NCBI GenBank assembly: GCA_030867875.1
Contig: JAOWCC010000311.1
Coordinates: 1-64,000, forward strand
Direction: 5' to 3'
Length of the DNA: 64,000 bases
DNA from: Actinernus sp. WN-2022
Lineage: Eukaryota > Cnidaria > Anthozoa > Actiniaria > Actinernidae
The notes under the pieces are model-generated. The model did no database searches, was not told the DNA's origin, and worked only from the letters and a program-made list of their open reading frames with translations. A program made the translations under genes and the position numbers. Below are positions 33,401 through 47,184 of the stretch, in pieces; positions within the stretch are counted from its first letter, which is position 1; each line of letters starts with the position of its first letter.

Positions 33401-33824
33401 CTAACTCGGGATTTTAACTTGGCTTTTAGTTTATAAATAAAAAAGATTGAATCGTGGAACAGTATTGTAACGTGCGAATTGAGTAAACAAATCCAAGGTC
33501 TACAGACAAGTCGATCAAACCACGTAGCTATTGATTATAGACTGAACAGTTCGCCTTGCCAAACCGGCTTTTTTGATTTTCAGGTCACTAGATCTGACAA
33601 GTTGAAGTTGAGCTCATTTGGAACTGATGAGTTGTTGATAAGCGATTTTGGTGCGCACTAATTAGATAACAAATCTATGACTCCGTGCAGCGCAGTATGT
33701 TTAAAACTAGTTCATGTTCTTTTTTGCTGTACCCATTTTGTGTTTGTGTTTTCCAATTCGTTTTGATACTGAACTTTTGATAAAGATGTTTTTGATATAT
33801 CAAATTGATCGTTTGATCTCGAAA
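30488..33824 (+). repeat. Array unit 6 (type A)
   Basis: 3,337 bp. Shares the G-to-C of unit 5 (here 31951) and has a private G-to-A at 33657. Confidence 0.97.
31301..31720 (+). CDS. Array gene copy 6, type A
   Basis: Same product as copy 1. Confidence 0.6.
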   Translation: MATVSTSAVYSPNVEAHLGRRLHLPRNNSALSRAVHVDQAKAECLKYHVPVSVFVPAYYNNVLWHKLILDTLKPAFISVENSNSEVVYIAQFTNMIGVKFQCWLDGNREWEITAEGCWSLKVIVSKLTSTPYIVTAYPI

Positions 33825-36800
33825 TGTTTGTTTGTTTCAGAAATTTGATTCATAGAACATTTTACGCATTTTGGGATTTACCAGGTGTCACAAGTTCTAG
33901 ATAATGTGTTTATGAAAAACCGACAGTGATAGTGAAATTTGGAAAATACATTTGCGTTCAATTCCTCAAAGTAATGTATGTGTATTTCTATGATAAGGGT
34001 GGTTGGAGGTTATAATGAGATGCTACCAATCGACGTATTAGAGTTTTGAATAAAGTGGTTGCTTTTGAGATTACTCTTGAAACTGATGGGATAGTAATTT
34101 GAAGACAAGTTAATCTGCTTATAGGGAAATAATAGAAATCGATTTATGCTTTTTCGATGTTTATGTCTTTTTGGTATGAGTTTTTAGATTTGTTTCGTAG
34201 AATATATGTTCTTCTAGAGTCATGCTTAGAAGAAGCATTGGCGGGCATTGTACATATCGAAGCGGTTCTATAGATAGCACTGCAATAGGATATTCTTGTC
34301 GCGCTTGTGTCAATTGTGGAGACATGTGAAAAGCGGCTTTTTCGGTGCCTGTCTTCGGATTTGAGAGATTTCTTATAAGATTGTATTGAAATTTCATTTC
34401 ATTTACTTGTAATGTGGCTGTTTCATGTATTTGATTATGAGTTGAGATAGATCAGGAACATTGAGTTTTGAAATTCTATAAGCTAGTGTCGGTGTTTTGT
34501 GTACTAAAGCTTCAAGGTTTATCTGAAAATGGAGCTAATCGGACAGGGGTGTGTGCAAATGGTGTCATAATTAGAATCTAGTGTATCCAAGAAAAACAAC
34601 GGCAATCTTCAGTTGAGCTTGGCATTTGGATGACAACATGGCCACCGTTTCCACTTCTGCAGTATATTCTCCAAATGTCGAAGCTCATCTCGGGCGTAGA
34701 TTACATTTACCAAGAAATAATAGTGCTTTGTCTCGTGCAGTTCATGTTGATCAGGCTAAAGCTGAGTGTCTTAAATATCATGTCCCTGTTAGTGTTTTTG
34801 TACCCGCGTACTATAACAACGTTTTGTGGCATAAATTAATTTTAGATACTTTGAAACCTGCATTTATTTCTGTTGAAAATAGTAATTCCGAAGTTGTATA
34901 TATCGCTCAGTTTACGAATATGATAGGTGTTAAGTTCCAGTGTTGGTTAGATGGTAATAGAGAATGGGAGATCACGGCCGAAGGCTGTTGGAGCCTAAAA
35001 GTTATCGTGTCAAAGCTCACCTCCACACCATACATCGTCACCGCGTATCCTATTTAAATACTGATACTGAGGTATGTATATACTTTATCTGTTTAACCTA
35101 ATGTACATGTCCTAGTTTATGTGGTAGAATTTCAGTCGTTGATAAAGTTTTATGGAAGAGATGATTTTGTGTGATTCAAAGCCAAAGGGAAGGGATGTGT
35201 TTCATTACTTGTTTACGTGGTGGAGCGTTCAGAACTATTCCTCAACTTGCTATTCGTGTTTCACGATTCCCATTAGGTTTTAGTGTAGAGTATGTCTTAG
35301 CAATATTATGACGTTTTACAGAGCACATAGCATTTGTAGTATTGGTGAATCTCTTCGATGTGGCGCTTTTATAGAGAGTGTAAATATGGGTGGTGTCAAA
35401 TGTCATTCATTCCTGCTTCTGTAGATATGTCGTTCATTTTTTTCTCTTTGATAAAGGCAGCAATCATTTGGTTTTAAATTTTAAAGTATAACTACGTTCG
35501 ATGGCGTTCCATGACGAGCGATTGAACATTATGAGCTTCCTCATCTTTGCGTAAGCAAACATTTTCTATCATGCTGGCACGTTTATTGACGACGTTTTTT
35601 GTAATAGGAACTCCGTTGCTGGTTGTTCGTGTGAGTTCTCACATTGTTCCTAAGTTAACTTTTTTAGAGCACATTTTAACGGATTGTGAGCTCTTGATTC
35701 TTCTTTGACAAGTTTATAATATACATCATGCAAATACATTTAGGGAGAGAAACTGAGTTTGGTGGTGAGATTTTTATTTGCTACCGATCAATGTAATCTG
35801 ACACAGATAGCGCGCTCAAGACTGGGTGTTGTCTGTGTTATAGGCGTCTATGGGTTGTTCTTTATGTTCACTATCGTAGTGACTTAAATTCGACGCTATT
35901 GTGGCTGGGACTACATTGATGGTGACGTTGTTTGATGGTCACGATAATTAGAGAAACTATCGACTCCCATGTTTGCAATACAGGCTATTATGAGTGGCAA
36001 GTGGATCGAGGAGTTATTCAAAGCCCAGGGCTGCATACTGAGCCTAGTTGCGCTCATATAGCGGTAAAACGATTTGCTTTCTTATCAGGGTGTATGAAAG
36101 TTTTCCTATCAAATACACATTAGCAAAGTCTTCAATGTTTTTATTGTACTAATTTGTAATTAAGTTAATAACGACATCATGAGTAAACTCATATCAAATT
36201 AGCAATTCATACAATTTTAATTAGAAAAACTTTTAAATGAAATTTTAATATAGGTTTTTTATTTATTTCAGAAGTATTTAACGTAAATACGTATAGGTAC
36301 ATTGAATTAGTAATAGCGGCGATTGATTCTTTTTTTGTTTTGGCGGGAAAGTGGGGGATTGGGCGCGCATCAGACTCATATCAGGCGCATGACTGGTACT
36401 CAATTTCGTTCCTAGAGCCCTCGGGTTTTTCGGGCAGCGGTCATTGGATCGGTTCTAAGATGGTGTTTAAAGAGGGTGACATACGAGGAATGTATTGCGG
36501 CATTTGTAACTATGACTATGGTTAAATCAAAACTTTTTTTGATTTCAATGATACAATATTGAGTTGAGTCAGCACATAGATCACATTTATTCATTTTTGA
36601 AGAGTGATTTACACCTCGAAATCCACCTCGAAAATCCAACTTGAAAATCCACCTCGAAAATGCACCTCTGAAATCTAATTCCAAAATCCAACTCCCAAAT
36701 CCACCTTGAAATCCAACTCGAACATCCACCTCGAAATCTAACTCGGGATTTTAACTTGGCTTTTAGTTTATAAATAAAAAAGATTGAATCGTGGAACAGT

Positions 36801-37161
36801 ATTGTAACGTGCGAATTGAGTAAACAAATCCAAGGTCTACAGACAAGTCGATCAAACCACGTAGCTATTGATTATAGACTGAACAGTTCGCCTTGCCAAA
36901 CCGGCTTTTTTGATTTTCAGGTCACTAGATCTGACAAGTTGAAGTTGAGCTCATTTGGAACTGATGAGTTGTTGATAAGCGATTTTGGTGCGCGCTAATT
37001 AGATAACAAATCTATGACTCCGTGCAGCGCAGTATGTTTAAAACTAGTTCATGTTCTTTTTTGCTGTACCCATTTTGTGTTTGTGTTTTCCAATTCGTTT
37101 TGATACTGAACTTTTGATAAAGATGTTTTTGATATATCAAATTGATCGTTTGATCTCGAAA
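33825..37161 (+). repeat. Array unit 7 (type A)
   Basis: 3,337 bp; no private difference noticed. Confidence 0.97.
34638..35057 (+). CDS. Array gene copy 7, type A
   Basis: Same product as copy 1. Confidence 0.6.
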   Translation: MATVSTSAVYSPNVEAHLGRRLHLPRNNSALSRAVHVDQAKAECLKYHVPVSVFVPAYYNNVLWHKLILDTLKPAFISVENSNSEVVYIAQFTNMIGVKFQCWLDGNREWEITAEGCWSLKVIVSKLTSTPYIVTAYPI

Positions 37162-40100
37162 TGTTTGTTTGTTTCAGAAATTTGATTCATAGAACATTTT
37201 ACGCATTTTGGGATTTACCAGGTGTCACAAGTTCTAGATAATGTGTTTATGAAAAACCGACAGTGATAGTGAAATTTGGAAAATACATTTGCGTTCAATT
37301 CCTCAAAGTAATGTATGTGTATTTCTATGATAAGGGTGGTTGGAGGTTATAATGAGATGCTACCAATCGACGTATTAGAGTTTTGAATAAAGTGGTTGCT
37401 TTTGAGATTACTCTTGAAACTGATGGGATAGTAATTTGAAGACAAGTTAATCTGCTTATAGGGAAATAATAGAAATCGATTTATGCTTTTTCGATGTTTA
37501 TGTCTTTTTGGTATGAGTTTTTAGATTTGTTTCGTAGAATATATGTTCTTCTAGAGTCATGCTTAGAAGAAGCATTGGCGGGCATTGTACATATCGAAGC
37601 GGTTCTATAGATAGCACTGCAATAGGATATTCTTGTCGCGCTTGTGTCAATTGTGGAGACATGTGAAAAGCGGCTTTTTCGGTGCCTGTCTTCGGATTTG
37701 AGAGATTTCTTATAAGATTGTATTGAAATTTCATTTCATTTACTTGTAATGTGGCTGTTTCATGTATTTGATTATGAGTTGAGATAGATCAGGAACATTG
37801 AGTTTTGAAATTCTATAAGCTAGTGTCGGTGTTTTGTGTACTAAAGCTTCAAGGTTTATCTGAAAATGGAGCTAATCGGACAGGGGTGTGTGCAAATGGT
37901 GTCATAATTAGAATCTAGTGTATCCAAGAAAAACAACGGCAATCTTCAGTTGAGCTTGGCATTTGGATGACAACATGGCCACCGTTTCCACTTCTGCAGT
38001 ATATTCTCCAAATGTCGAAGCTCATCTCGGGCGTAGATTACATTTACCAAGAAATAATAGTGCTTTGTCTCGTGCAGTTCATGTTGATCAGGCTAAAGCT
38101 GAGTGTCTTAAATATCATGTCCCTGTTAGTGTTTTTGTACCCGCGTACTATAACAACGTTTTGTGGCATAAATTAATTTTAGATACTTTGAAACCTGCAT
38201 TTATTTCTGTTGAAAATAGTAATTCCGAAGTTGTATATATCGCTCAGTTTACGAATATGATAGGTGTTAAGTTCCAGTGTTGGTTAGATGATAATAGAGA
38301 ATGGGACATCACGGCGGAAGGCTGTTGGAAGCTGAAAGTTATCGTTTGCAAGCTGACGTCCACACCATACATCGTCACGGCGTATCCTATTTAAACCGAC
38401 TGATACTGAGGTATGTATATACTTTATCTGTTTAACCTAATGTACATGTCCTAGTTTATGTGGTAGAATTTCAGTCGTTGATAAAGTTTTATGGAAGAGA
38501 TGATTTTGTGTGATTCAAAGCCAAAGGGAAGGGATGTGTTTCATTACTTGTTTACGTGGTGGAGCGTTCAGAACTATTCCTCAACTTGCTATTCGTGTTT
38601 CACGATTCCCATTAGGTTTTAGTGTAGAGTATGTCTTAGCAATATTATGACGTTTTACAGAGCACATAGCATTTGTAGTATTGGTGAATCTCTTCGATGT
38701 GGCGCTTTTATAGAGAGTGTAAATATGGGTGGTGTCAAATGTCATTCATTCCTGCTTCTGTAGATATGTCGTTCATTTTTTTCTCTTTGATAAAGGCAGC
38801 AATCATTTGGTTTTAAATTTTAAAGTATAACTACGTTCGATGGCGTTCCATGACGAGCGATTGAACATTATGAGCTTCCTCATCTTTGCGTAAGCAAACA
38901 TTTTCTATCATGCTGGCACGTTTATTGACGACGTTTTTTGTAATAGGAACTCCGTTGCTGGTTGTTCGTGTGAGTTCTCACATTGTTCCTAAGTTAACTT
39001 TTTTAGAGCACATTTTAACGGATTGTGAGCTCTTGATTCTTCTTTGACAAGTTTATAATATACATCATGCAAATACATTTAGGGAGAGAAACTGAGTTTG
39101 GTGGTGAGATTTTTATTTGCTACCGATCAATGTAATCTGACACAGATAGCGCGCTCAAGACTGGGTGTTGTCTGTGTTATAGGCGTCTATGGGTTGTTCT
39201 TTATGTTCACTATCGTAGTGACTTAAATTCGACGCTATTGTGGCTGGGACTACATTGATGGTGACGTTGTTTGATGGTCACAATAATTAGAGAAACTATC
39301 GACTCCCATGTTTGCAATACAGGCTATTATGAGTGGCAAGTGGATCGAGGAGTTATTCAAAGCCCAGGGCTGCATACTGAGCCTAGTTGCGCTCATATAG
39401 CGGTAAAACGATTTGCTTTCTTATCAGGGTGTATGAAAGTTTTCCTATCAAATACACATTAGCAAAGTCTTCAATGTTTTTATTGTACTAATTTGTAATT
39501 AAGTTAATAACGACATCATGAGTAAACTCATATCAAATTAGCAATTCATACAATTTTAATTAGAAAAACTTTTAAATGAAATTTTAATATAGGTTTTTTA
39601 TTTATTTCAGAAGTATTTAACGTAAATACGTATAGGTACATTGAATTAGTAATAGCGGCGATTGATTCTTTTTTTGTTTTGGCGGGAAAGTGGGGGATTG
39701 GGCGCGCATCAGACTCATATCAGGCGCATGACTGGTACTCAATTTCGTTCCTAGAGCCCTCGGGTTTTTCGGGCAGCGGTCATTGGATCGGTTCTAAGAT
39801 GGTGTTTAAAGAGGGTGACATACGAGGAATGTATTGCGGCATTTGTAACTGTAACTATGACTATGGTTAAATCAAAACTTTTTTTGATTTCAATGATACA
39901 ATATTGAGTTGAGTCAGCACATAGATCACATTTATTCATTTTTGAAGAGTGATTTACACCTCGAAATCCACCTCGAAAATCCAACTTGAAAATCCACCTC
40001 GAAAATGCACCTCTGAAATCTAATTCCAAAATCCAACTCCCAAATCCACCTTGAAATCCAACTCGAACATCCACCTCGAAATCTAACTCGGGATTTTAAC

Positions 40101-40506
40101 TTGGCTTTTAGTTTATAAATAAAAAAGATTGAATCGTGGAACAGTATTGTAACGTGCGAATTGAGTAAACAAATCCAAGGTCTACAGACAAGTCGATCAA
40201 ACCACGTAGCTATTGATTATAGACTGAACAGTTCGCCTTGCCAAACCGGCTTTTTTGATTTTCAGGTCACTAGATCTGACAAGTTGAAGTTGAGCTCATT
40301 TGGAACTGATGAGTTGTTGATAAGCGATTTTGGTGCGCGCTAATTAGATAACAAATCTATGACTCCGTGCAGCGCAGTATGTTTAAAACTAGTTCATGTT
40401 CTTTTTTGCTGTACCCATTTTGTGTTTGTGTTTTCCAATTCGTTTTGATACTGAACTTTTGATAAAGATGTTTTTGATATATCAAATTGATCGTTTGATC
40501 TCGAAA
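37162..40506 (+). repeat. Array unit 8 (type B)
   Basis: 3,345 bp: the 2-bp type B excess plus a private tandem 6-bp duplication (GTAACT, about 39846-39857). It has CACAATAAT where most units have CACGATAAT (about 39280), shared with units 9 and 10. Confidence 0.97.
37975..38394 (+). CDS. Array gene copy 8, type B with one A-type codon
   Basis: Type B protein, but Ile133 is encoded ATC as in type A rather than ATT as in the other type B copies: a second, smaller mosaic. Confidence 0.6.
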   Translation: MATVSTSAVYSPNVEAHLGRRLHLPRNNSALSRAVHVDQAKAECLKYHVPVSVFVPAYYNNVLWHKLILDTLKPAFISVENSNSEVVYIAQFTNMIGVKFQCWLDDNREWDITAEGCWKLKVIVCKLTSTPYIVTAYPI

Positions 40507-43500
40507 TGTTTGTTTGTTTCAGAAATTTGATTCATAGAACATTTTACGCATTTTGGGATTTACCAGGTGTCACAAGTTCTAGATAATGTGTTTATGAAAA
40601 ACCGACAGTGATAGTGAAATTTGGAAAATACATTTGCGTTCAATTCCTCAAAGTAATGTATGTGTATTTCTATGATAAGGGTGGTTGGAGGTTATAATGA
40701 GATGCTACCAATCGACGTATTAGAGTTTTGAATAAAGTGGTTGCTTTTGAGATTACTCTTGAAACTGATGGGATAGTAATTTGAAGACAAGTTAATCTGC
40801 TTATAGGGAAATAATAGAAATCGATTTATGCTTTTTCGATGTTTATGTCTTTTTGGTATGAGTTTTTAGATTTGTTTCGTAGAATATATGTTCTTCTAGA
40901 GTCATGCTTAGAAGAAGCATTGGCGGGCATTGTACATATCGAAGCGGTTCTATAGATAGCACTGCAATAGGATATTCTTGTCGCGCTTGTGTCAATTGTG
41001 GAGACATGTGAAAAGCGGCTTTTTCGGTGCCTGTCTTCGGATTTGAGAGATTTCTTATAAGATTGTATTGAAATTTCATTTCATTTACTTGTAATGTGGC
41101 TGTTTCATGTATTTGATTATGAGTTGAGATAGATCAGGAACATTGAGTTTTGAAATTCTATAAGCTAGTGTCGGTGTTTTGTGTACTAAAGCTTCAAGGT
41201 TTATCTGAAAATGGAGCTAATCGGACAGGGGTGTGTGCAAATGGTGTCATAATTAGAATCTAGTGTATCCAAGAAAAACAACGGCAATCTTCAGTTGAGC
41301 TTGGCATTTGGATGACAACATGGCCACCGTTTCCACTTCTGCAGTATATTCTCCAAATGTCGAAGCTCATCTCGGGCGTAGATTACATTTACCAAGAAAT
41401 AATAGTGCTTTGTCTCGTGCAGTTCATGTTGATCAGGCTAAAGCTGAGTGTCTTAAATATCATGTCCCTGTTAGTGTTTTTGTACCCGCGTACTATAACA
41501 ACGTTTTGTGGCATAAATTAATTTTAGATACTTTGAAACCTGCATTTATTTCTGTTGAAAATAGTAATTCCGAAGTTGTATATATCGCTCAGTTTACGAA
41601 TATGATAGGTGTTAAGTTCCAGTGTTGGTTAGATGATAATAGAGAATGGGACATCACGGCGGAAGGCTGTTGGAAGCTGAAAGTTATCGTTTGCAAGCTG
41701 ACGTCCACACCATACATTGTCACGGCGTATCCTATTTAAACCGACTGATACTGAGGTATGTATATACTTTATCTGTTTAACCTAATGTACATGTCCTAGT
41801 TTATGTGGTAGAATTTCAGTCGTTGATAAAGTTTTATGGAAGAGATGATTTTGTGTGATTCAAAGCCAAAGGGAAGGGATGTGTTTCATTACTTGTTTAC
41901 GTGGTGGAGCGTTCAGAACTATTCCTCAACTTGCTATTCGTGTTTCACGATTCCCATTAGGTTTTAGTGTAGAGTATGTCTTAGCAATATTATGACGTTT
42001 TACAGAGCACATAGCATTTGTAGTATTGGTGAATCTCTTCGATGTGGCGCTTTTATAGAGAGTGTAAATATGGGTGGTGTCAAATGTCATTCATTCCTGC
42101 TTCTGTAGATATGTCGTTCATTTTTTTCTCTTTGATAAAGGCAGCAATCATTTGGTTTTAAATTTTAAAGTATAACTACGTTCGATGGCGTTCCATGACG
42201 AGCGATTGAACATTATGAGCTTCCTCATCTTTGCGTAAGCAAACATTTTCTATCATGCTGGCACGTTTATTGACGACGTTTTTTGTAATAGGAACTCCGT
42301 TGCTGGTTGTTCGTGTGAGTTCTCACATTGTTCCTAAGTTAACTTTTTTAGAGCACATTTTAACGGATTGTGAGCTCTTGATTCTTCTTTGACAAGTTTA
42401 TAATATACATCATGCAAATACATTTAGGGAGAGAAACTGAGTTTGGTGGTGAGATTTTTATTTGCTACCGATCAATGTAATCTGACACAGATAGCGCGCT
42501 CAAGACTGGGTGTTGTCTGTGTTATAGGCGTCTATGGGTTGTTCTTTATGTTCACTATCGTAGTGACTTAAATTCGACGCTATTGTGGCTGGGACTACAT
42601 TGATGGTGACGTTGTTTGATGGTCACAATAATTAGAGAAACTATCGACTCCCATGTTTGCAATACAGGCTATTATGAGTGGCAAGTGGATCGAGGAGTTA
42701 TTCAAAGCCCAGGGCTGCATACTGAGCCTAGTTGCGCTCATATAGCGGTAAAACGATTTGCTTTCTTATCAGGGTGTATGAAAGTTTTCCTATCAAATAC
42801 ACATTAGCAAAGTCTTCAATGTTTTTATTGTACTAATTTGTAATTAAGTTAATAACGACATCATGAGTAAACTCATATCAAATTAGCAATTCATACAATT
42901 TTAATTAGAAAAACTTTTAAATGAAATTTTAATATAGGTTTTTTATTTATTTCAGAAGTATTTAACGTAAATACGTATAGGTACATTGAATTAGTAATAG
43001 CGGCGATTGATTCTTTTTTTGTTTTGGCGGGAAAGTGGGGGATTGGGCGCGCATCAGACTCATATCAGGCGCATGACTGGTACTCAATTTCGTTCCTAGA
43101 GCCCTCGGGTTTTTCGGGCAGCGGTCATTGGATCGGTTCTAAGATGGTGTTTAAAGAGGGTGACATACGAGGAATGTATTGCGGCATTTGTAACTATGAC
43201 TATGGTTAAATCAAAACTTTTTTTGATTTCAATGATACAATATTGAGTTGAGTCAGCACATAGATCACATTTATTCATTTTTGAAGAGTGATTTACACCT
43301 CGAAATCCACCTCGAAAATCCAACTTGAAAATCCACCTCGAAAATGCACCTCTGAAATCTAATTCCAAAATCCAACTCCCAAATCCACCTTGAAATCCAA
43401 CTCGAACATCCACCTCGAAATCTAACTCGGGATTTTAACTTGGCTTTTAGTTTATAAATAAAAAAGATTGAATCGTGGAACAGTATTGTAACGTGCGAAT

Positions 43501-43845
43501 TGAGTAAACAAATCCAAGGTCTACAGACAAGTCGATCAAACCACGTAGCTATTGATTATAGACTGAACAGTTCGCCTTGCCAAACCGGCTTTTTTGATTT
43601 TCAGGTCACTAGATCTGACAAGTTGAAGTTGAGCTCATTTGGAACTGATGAGTTGTTGATAAGCGATTTTGGTGCGCGCTAATTAGATAACAAATCTATG
43701 ACTCCGTGCAGCGCAGTATGTTTAAAACTAGTTCATGTTCTTTTTTGCTGTACCCATTTTGTGTTTGTGTTTTCCAATTCGTTTTGATACTGAACTTTTG
43801 ATAAAGATGTTTTTGATATATCAAATTGATCGTTTGATCTCGAAA
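40507..43845 (+). repeat. Array unit 9 (type B)
   Basis: 3,339 bp; shares CACAATAAT with units 8 and 10. Confidence 0.97.
41320..41739 (+). CDS. Array gene copy 9, type B
   Basis: Same product as copy 4. Confidence 0.6.
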   Translation: MATVSTSAVYSPNVEAHLGRRLHLPRNNSALSRAVHVDQAKAECLKYHVPVSVFVPAYYNNVLWHKLILDTLKPAFISVENSNSEVVYIAQFTNMIGVKFQCWLDDNREWDITAEGCWKLKVIVCKLTSTPYIVTAYPI

Positions 43846-46800
43846 TGTTTGTTTGTTTCAGAAATTTGATTCATAGAACATTTTACGCATTTTGGGATTT
43901 ACCAGGTGTCACAAGTTCTAGATAATGTGTTTATGAAAAACCGACAGTGATAGTGAAATTTGGAAAATACATTTGCGTTCAATTCCTCAAAGTAATGTAT
44001 GTGTATTTCTATGATAAGGGTGGTTGGAGGTTATAATGAGATGCTACCAATCGACGTATTAGAGTTTTGAATAAAGTGGTTGCTTTTGAGATTACTCTTG
44101 AAACTGATGGGATAGTAATTTGAAGACAAGTTAATCTGCTTATAGGGAAATAATAGAAATCGATTTATGCTTTTTCGATGTTTATGTCTTTTTGGTATGA
44201 GTTTTTAGATTTGTTTCGTAGAATATATGTTCTTCTAGAGTCATGCTTAGAAGAAGCATTGGCGGGCATTGTACATATCGAAGCGGTTCTATAGATAGCA
44301 CTGCAATAGGATATTCTTGTCGCGCTTGTGTCAATTGTGGAGACATGTGAAAAGCGGCTTTTTCGGTGCCTGTCTTCGGATTTGAGAGATTTCTTATAAG
44401 ATTGTATTGAAATTTCATTTCATTTACTTGTAATGTGGCTGTTTCATGTATTTGATTATGAGTTGAGATAGATCAGGAACATTGAGTTTTGAAATTCTAT
44501 AAGCTAGTGTCGGTGTTTTGTGTACTAAAGCTTCAAGGTTTATCTGAAAATGGAGCTAATCGGACAGGGGTGTGTGCAAATGGTGTCATAATTAGAATCT
44601 AGTGTATCCAAGAAAAACAACGGCAATCTTCAGTTGAGCTTGGCATTTGGATGACAACATGGCCACCGTTTCCACTTCTGCAGTATATTCTCCAAATGTC
44701 GAAGCTCATCTCGGGCGTAGATTACATTTACCAAGAAATAATAGTGCTTTGTCTCGTGCAGTTCATGTTGATCAGGCTAAAGCTGAGTGTCTTAAATATC
44801 ATGTCCCTGTTAGTGTTTTTGTACCCGCGTACTATAACAACGTTTTGTGGCATAAATTAATTTTAGATACTTTGAAACCTGCATTTATTTCTGTTGAAAA
44901 TAGTAATTCCGAAGTTGTATATATCGCTCAGTTTACGAATATGATAGGTGTTAAGTTCCAGTGTTGGTTAGATGATAATAGGGAATGGGACATCACGGCG
45001 GAAGGCTGTTGGAAGCTGAAAGTTATCGTTTGCAAGCTGACGTCCACACCATACATTGTCACGGCGTATCCTATTTAAACCGACTGATACTGAGGTATGT
45101 ATATACTTTATCTGTTTAACCTAATGTACATGTCCTAGTTTATGTGGTAGAATTTCAGTCGTTGATAAAGTTTTATGGAAGAGATGATTTTGTGTGATTC
45201 AAAGCCAAAGGGAAGGGATGTGTTTCATTACTTGTTTACGTGGTGGAGCGTTCAGAACTATTCCTCAACTTGCTATTCGTGTTTCACGATTCCCATTAGG
45301 TTTTAGTGTAGAGTATGTCTTAGCAATATTATGACGTTTTACAGAGCACATAGCATTTGTAGTATTGGTGAATCTCTTCGATGTGGCGCTTTTATAGAGA
45401 GTGTAAATATGGGTGGTGTCAAATGTCATTCATTCCTGCTTCTGTAGATATGTCGTTCATTTTTTTCTCTTTGATAAAGGCAGCAATCATTTGGTTTTAA
45501 ATTTTAAAGTATAACTACGTTCGATGGCGTTCCATGACGAGCGATTGAACATTATGAGCTTCCTCATCTTTGCGTAAGCAAACATTTTCTATCATGCTGG
45601 CACGTTTATTGACGACGTTTTTTGTAATAGGAACTCCGTTGCTGGTTGTTCGTGTGAGTTCTCACATTGTTCCTAAGTTAACTTTTTTAGAGCACATTTT
45701 AACGGATTGTGAGCTCTTGATTCTTCTTTGACAAGTTTATAATATACATCATGCAAATACATTTAGGGAGAGAAACTGAGTTTGGTGGTGAGATTTTTAT
45801 TTGCTACCGATCAATGTAATCTGACACAGATAGCGCGCTCAAGACTGGGTGTTGTCTGTGTTATAGGCGTCTATGGGTTGTTCTTTATGTTCACTATCGT
45901 AGTGACTTAAATTCGACGCTATTGTGGCTGGGACTACATTGATGGTGACGTTGTTTGATGGTCACAATAATTAGAGAAACTATCGACTCCCATGTTTGCA
46001 ATACAGGCTATTATGAGTGGCAAGTGGATCGAGGAGTTATTCAAAGCCCAGGGCTGCATACTGAGCCTAGTTGCGCTCATATAGCGGTAAAACGATTTGC
46101 TTTCTTATCAGGGTGTATGAAAGTTTTCCTATCAAATACACATTAGCAAAGTCTTCAATGTTTTTATTGTACTAATTTGTAATTAAGTTAATAACGACAT
46201 CATGAGTAAACTCATATCAAATTAGCAATTCATACAATTTTAATTAGAAAAACTTTTAAATGAAATTTTAATATAGGTTTTTTATTTATTTCAGAAGTAT
46301 TTAACGTAAATACGTATAGGTACATTGAATTAGTAATAGCGGCGATTGATTCTTTTTTTGTTTTGGCGGGAAAGTGGGGGATTGGGCGCGCATCAGACTC
46401 ATATCAGGCGCATGACTGGTACTCAATTTCGTTCCTAGAGCCCTCGGGTTTTTCGGGCAGCGGTCATTGGATCGGTTCTAAGATGGTGTTTAAAGAGGGT
46501 GACATACGAGGAATGTATTGCGGCATTTGTAACTATGACTATGGTTAAATCAAAACTTTTTTTGATTTCAATGATACAATATTGAGTTGAGTCAGCACAT
46601 AGATCACATTTATTCATTTTTGAAGAGTGATTTACACCTCGAAATCCACCTCGAAAATCCAACTTGAAAATCCACCTCGAAAATGCACCTCTGAAATCTA
46701 ATTCCAAAATCCAACTCCCAAATCCACCTTGAAATCCAACTCGAACATCCACCTCGAAATCTAACTCGGGATTTTAACTTGGCTTTTAGTTTATAAATAA

Positions 46801-47184
46801 AAAAGATTGAATCGTGGAACAGTATTGTAACGTGCGAATTGAGTAAACAAATCCAAGGTCTACAGACAAGTCGATCAAACCACGTAGCTATTGATTATAG
46901 ACTGAACAGTTCGCCTTGCCAAACCGGCTTTTTTGATTTTCAGGTCACTAGATCTGACAAGTTGAAGTTGAGCTCATTTGGAACTGATGAGTTGTTGATA
47001 AGCGATTTTGGTGCGCGCTAATTAGATAACAAATCTATGACTCCGTGCAGCGCAGTATGTTTAAAACTAGTTCATGTTCTTTTTTGCTGTACCCATTTTG
47101 TGTTTGTGTTTTCCAATTCGTTTTGATACTGAACTTTTGATAAAGATGTTTTTGATATATCAAATTGATCGTTTGATCTCGAAA
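43846..47184 (+). repeat. Array unit 10 (type B)
   Basis: 3,339 bp; shares CACAATAAT with units 8 and 9. Confidence 0.97.
44659..45078 (+). CDS. Array gene copy 10, type B
   Basis: Same product as copy 4, with one private synonymous change (Arg108 AGA to AGG). Confidence 0.6.
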   Translation: MATVSTSAVYSPNVEAHLGRRLHLPRNNSALSRAVHVDQAKAECLKYHVPVSVFVPAYYNNVLWHKLILDTLKPAFISVENSNSEVVYIAQFTNMIGVKFQCWLDDNREWDITAEGCWKLKVIVCKLTSTPYIVTAYPI

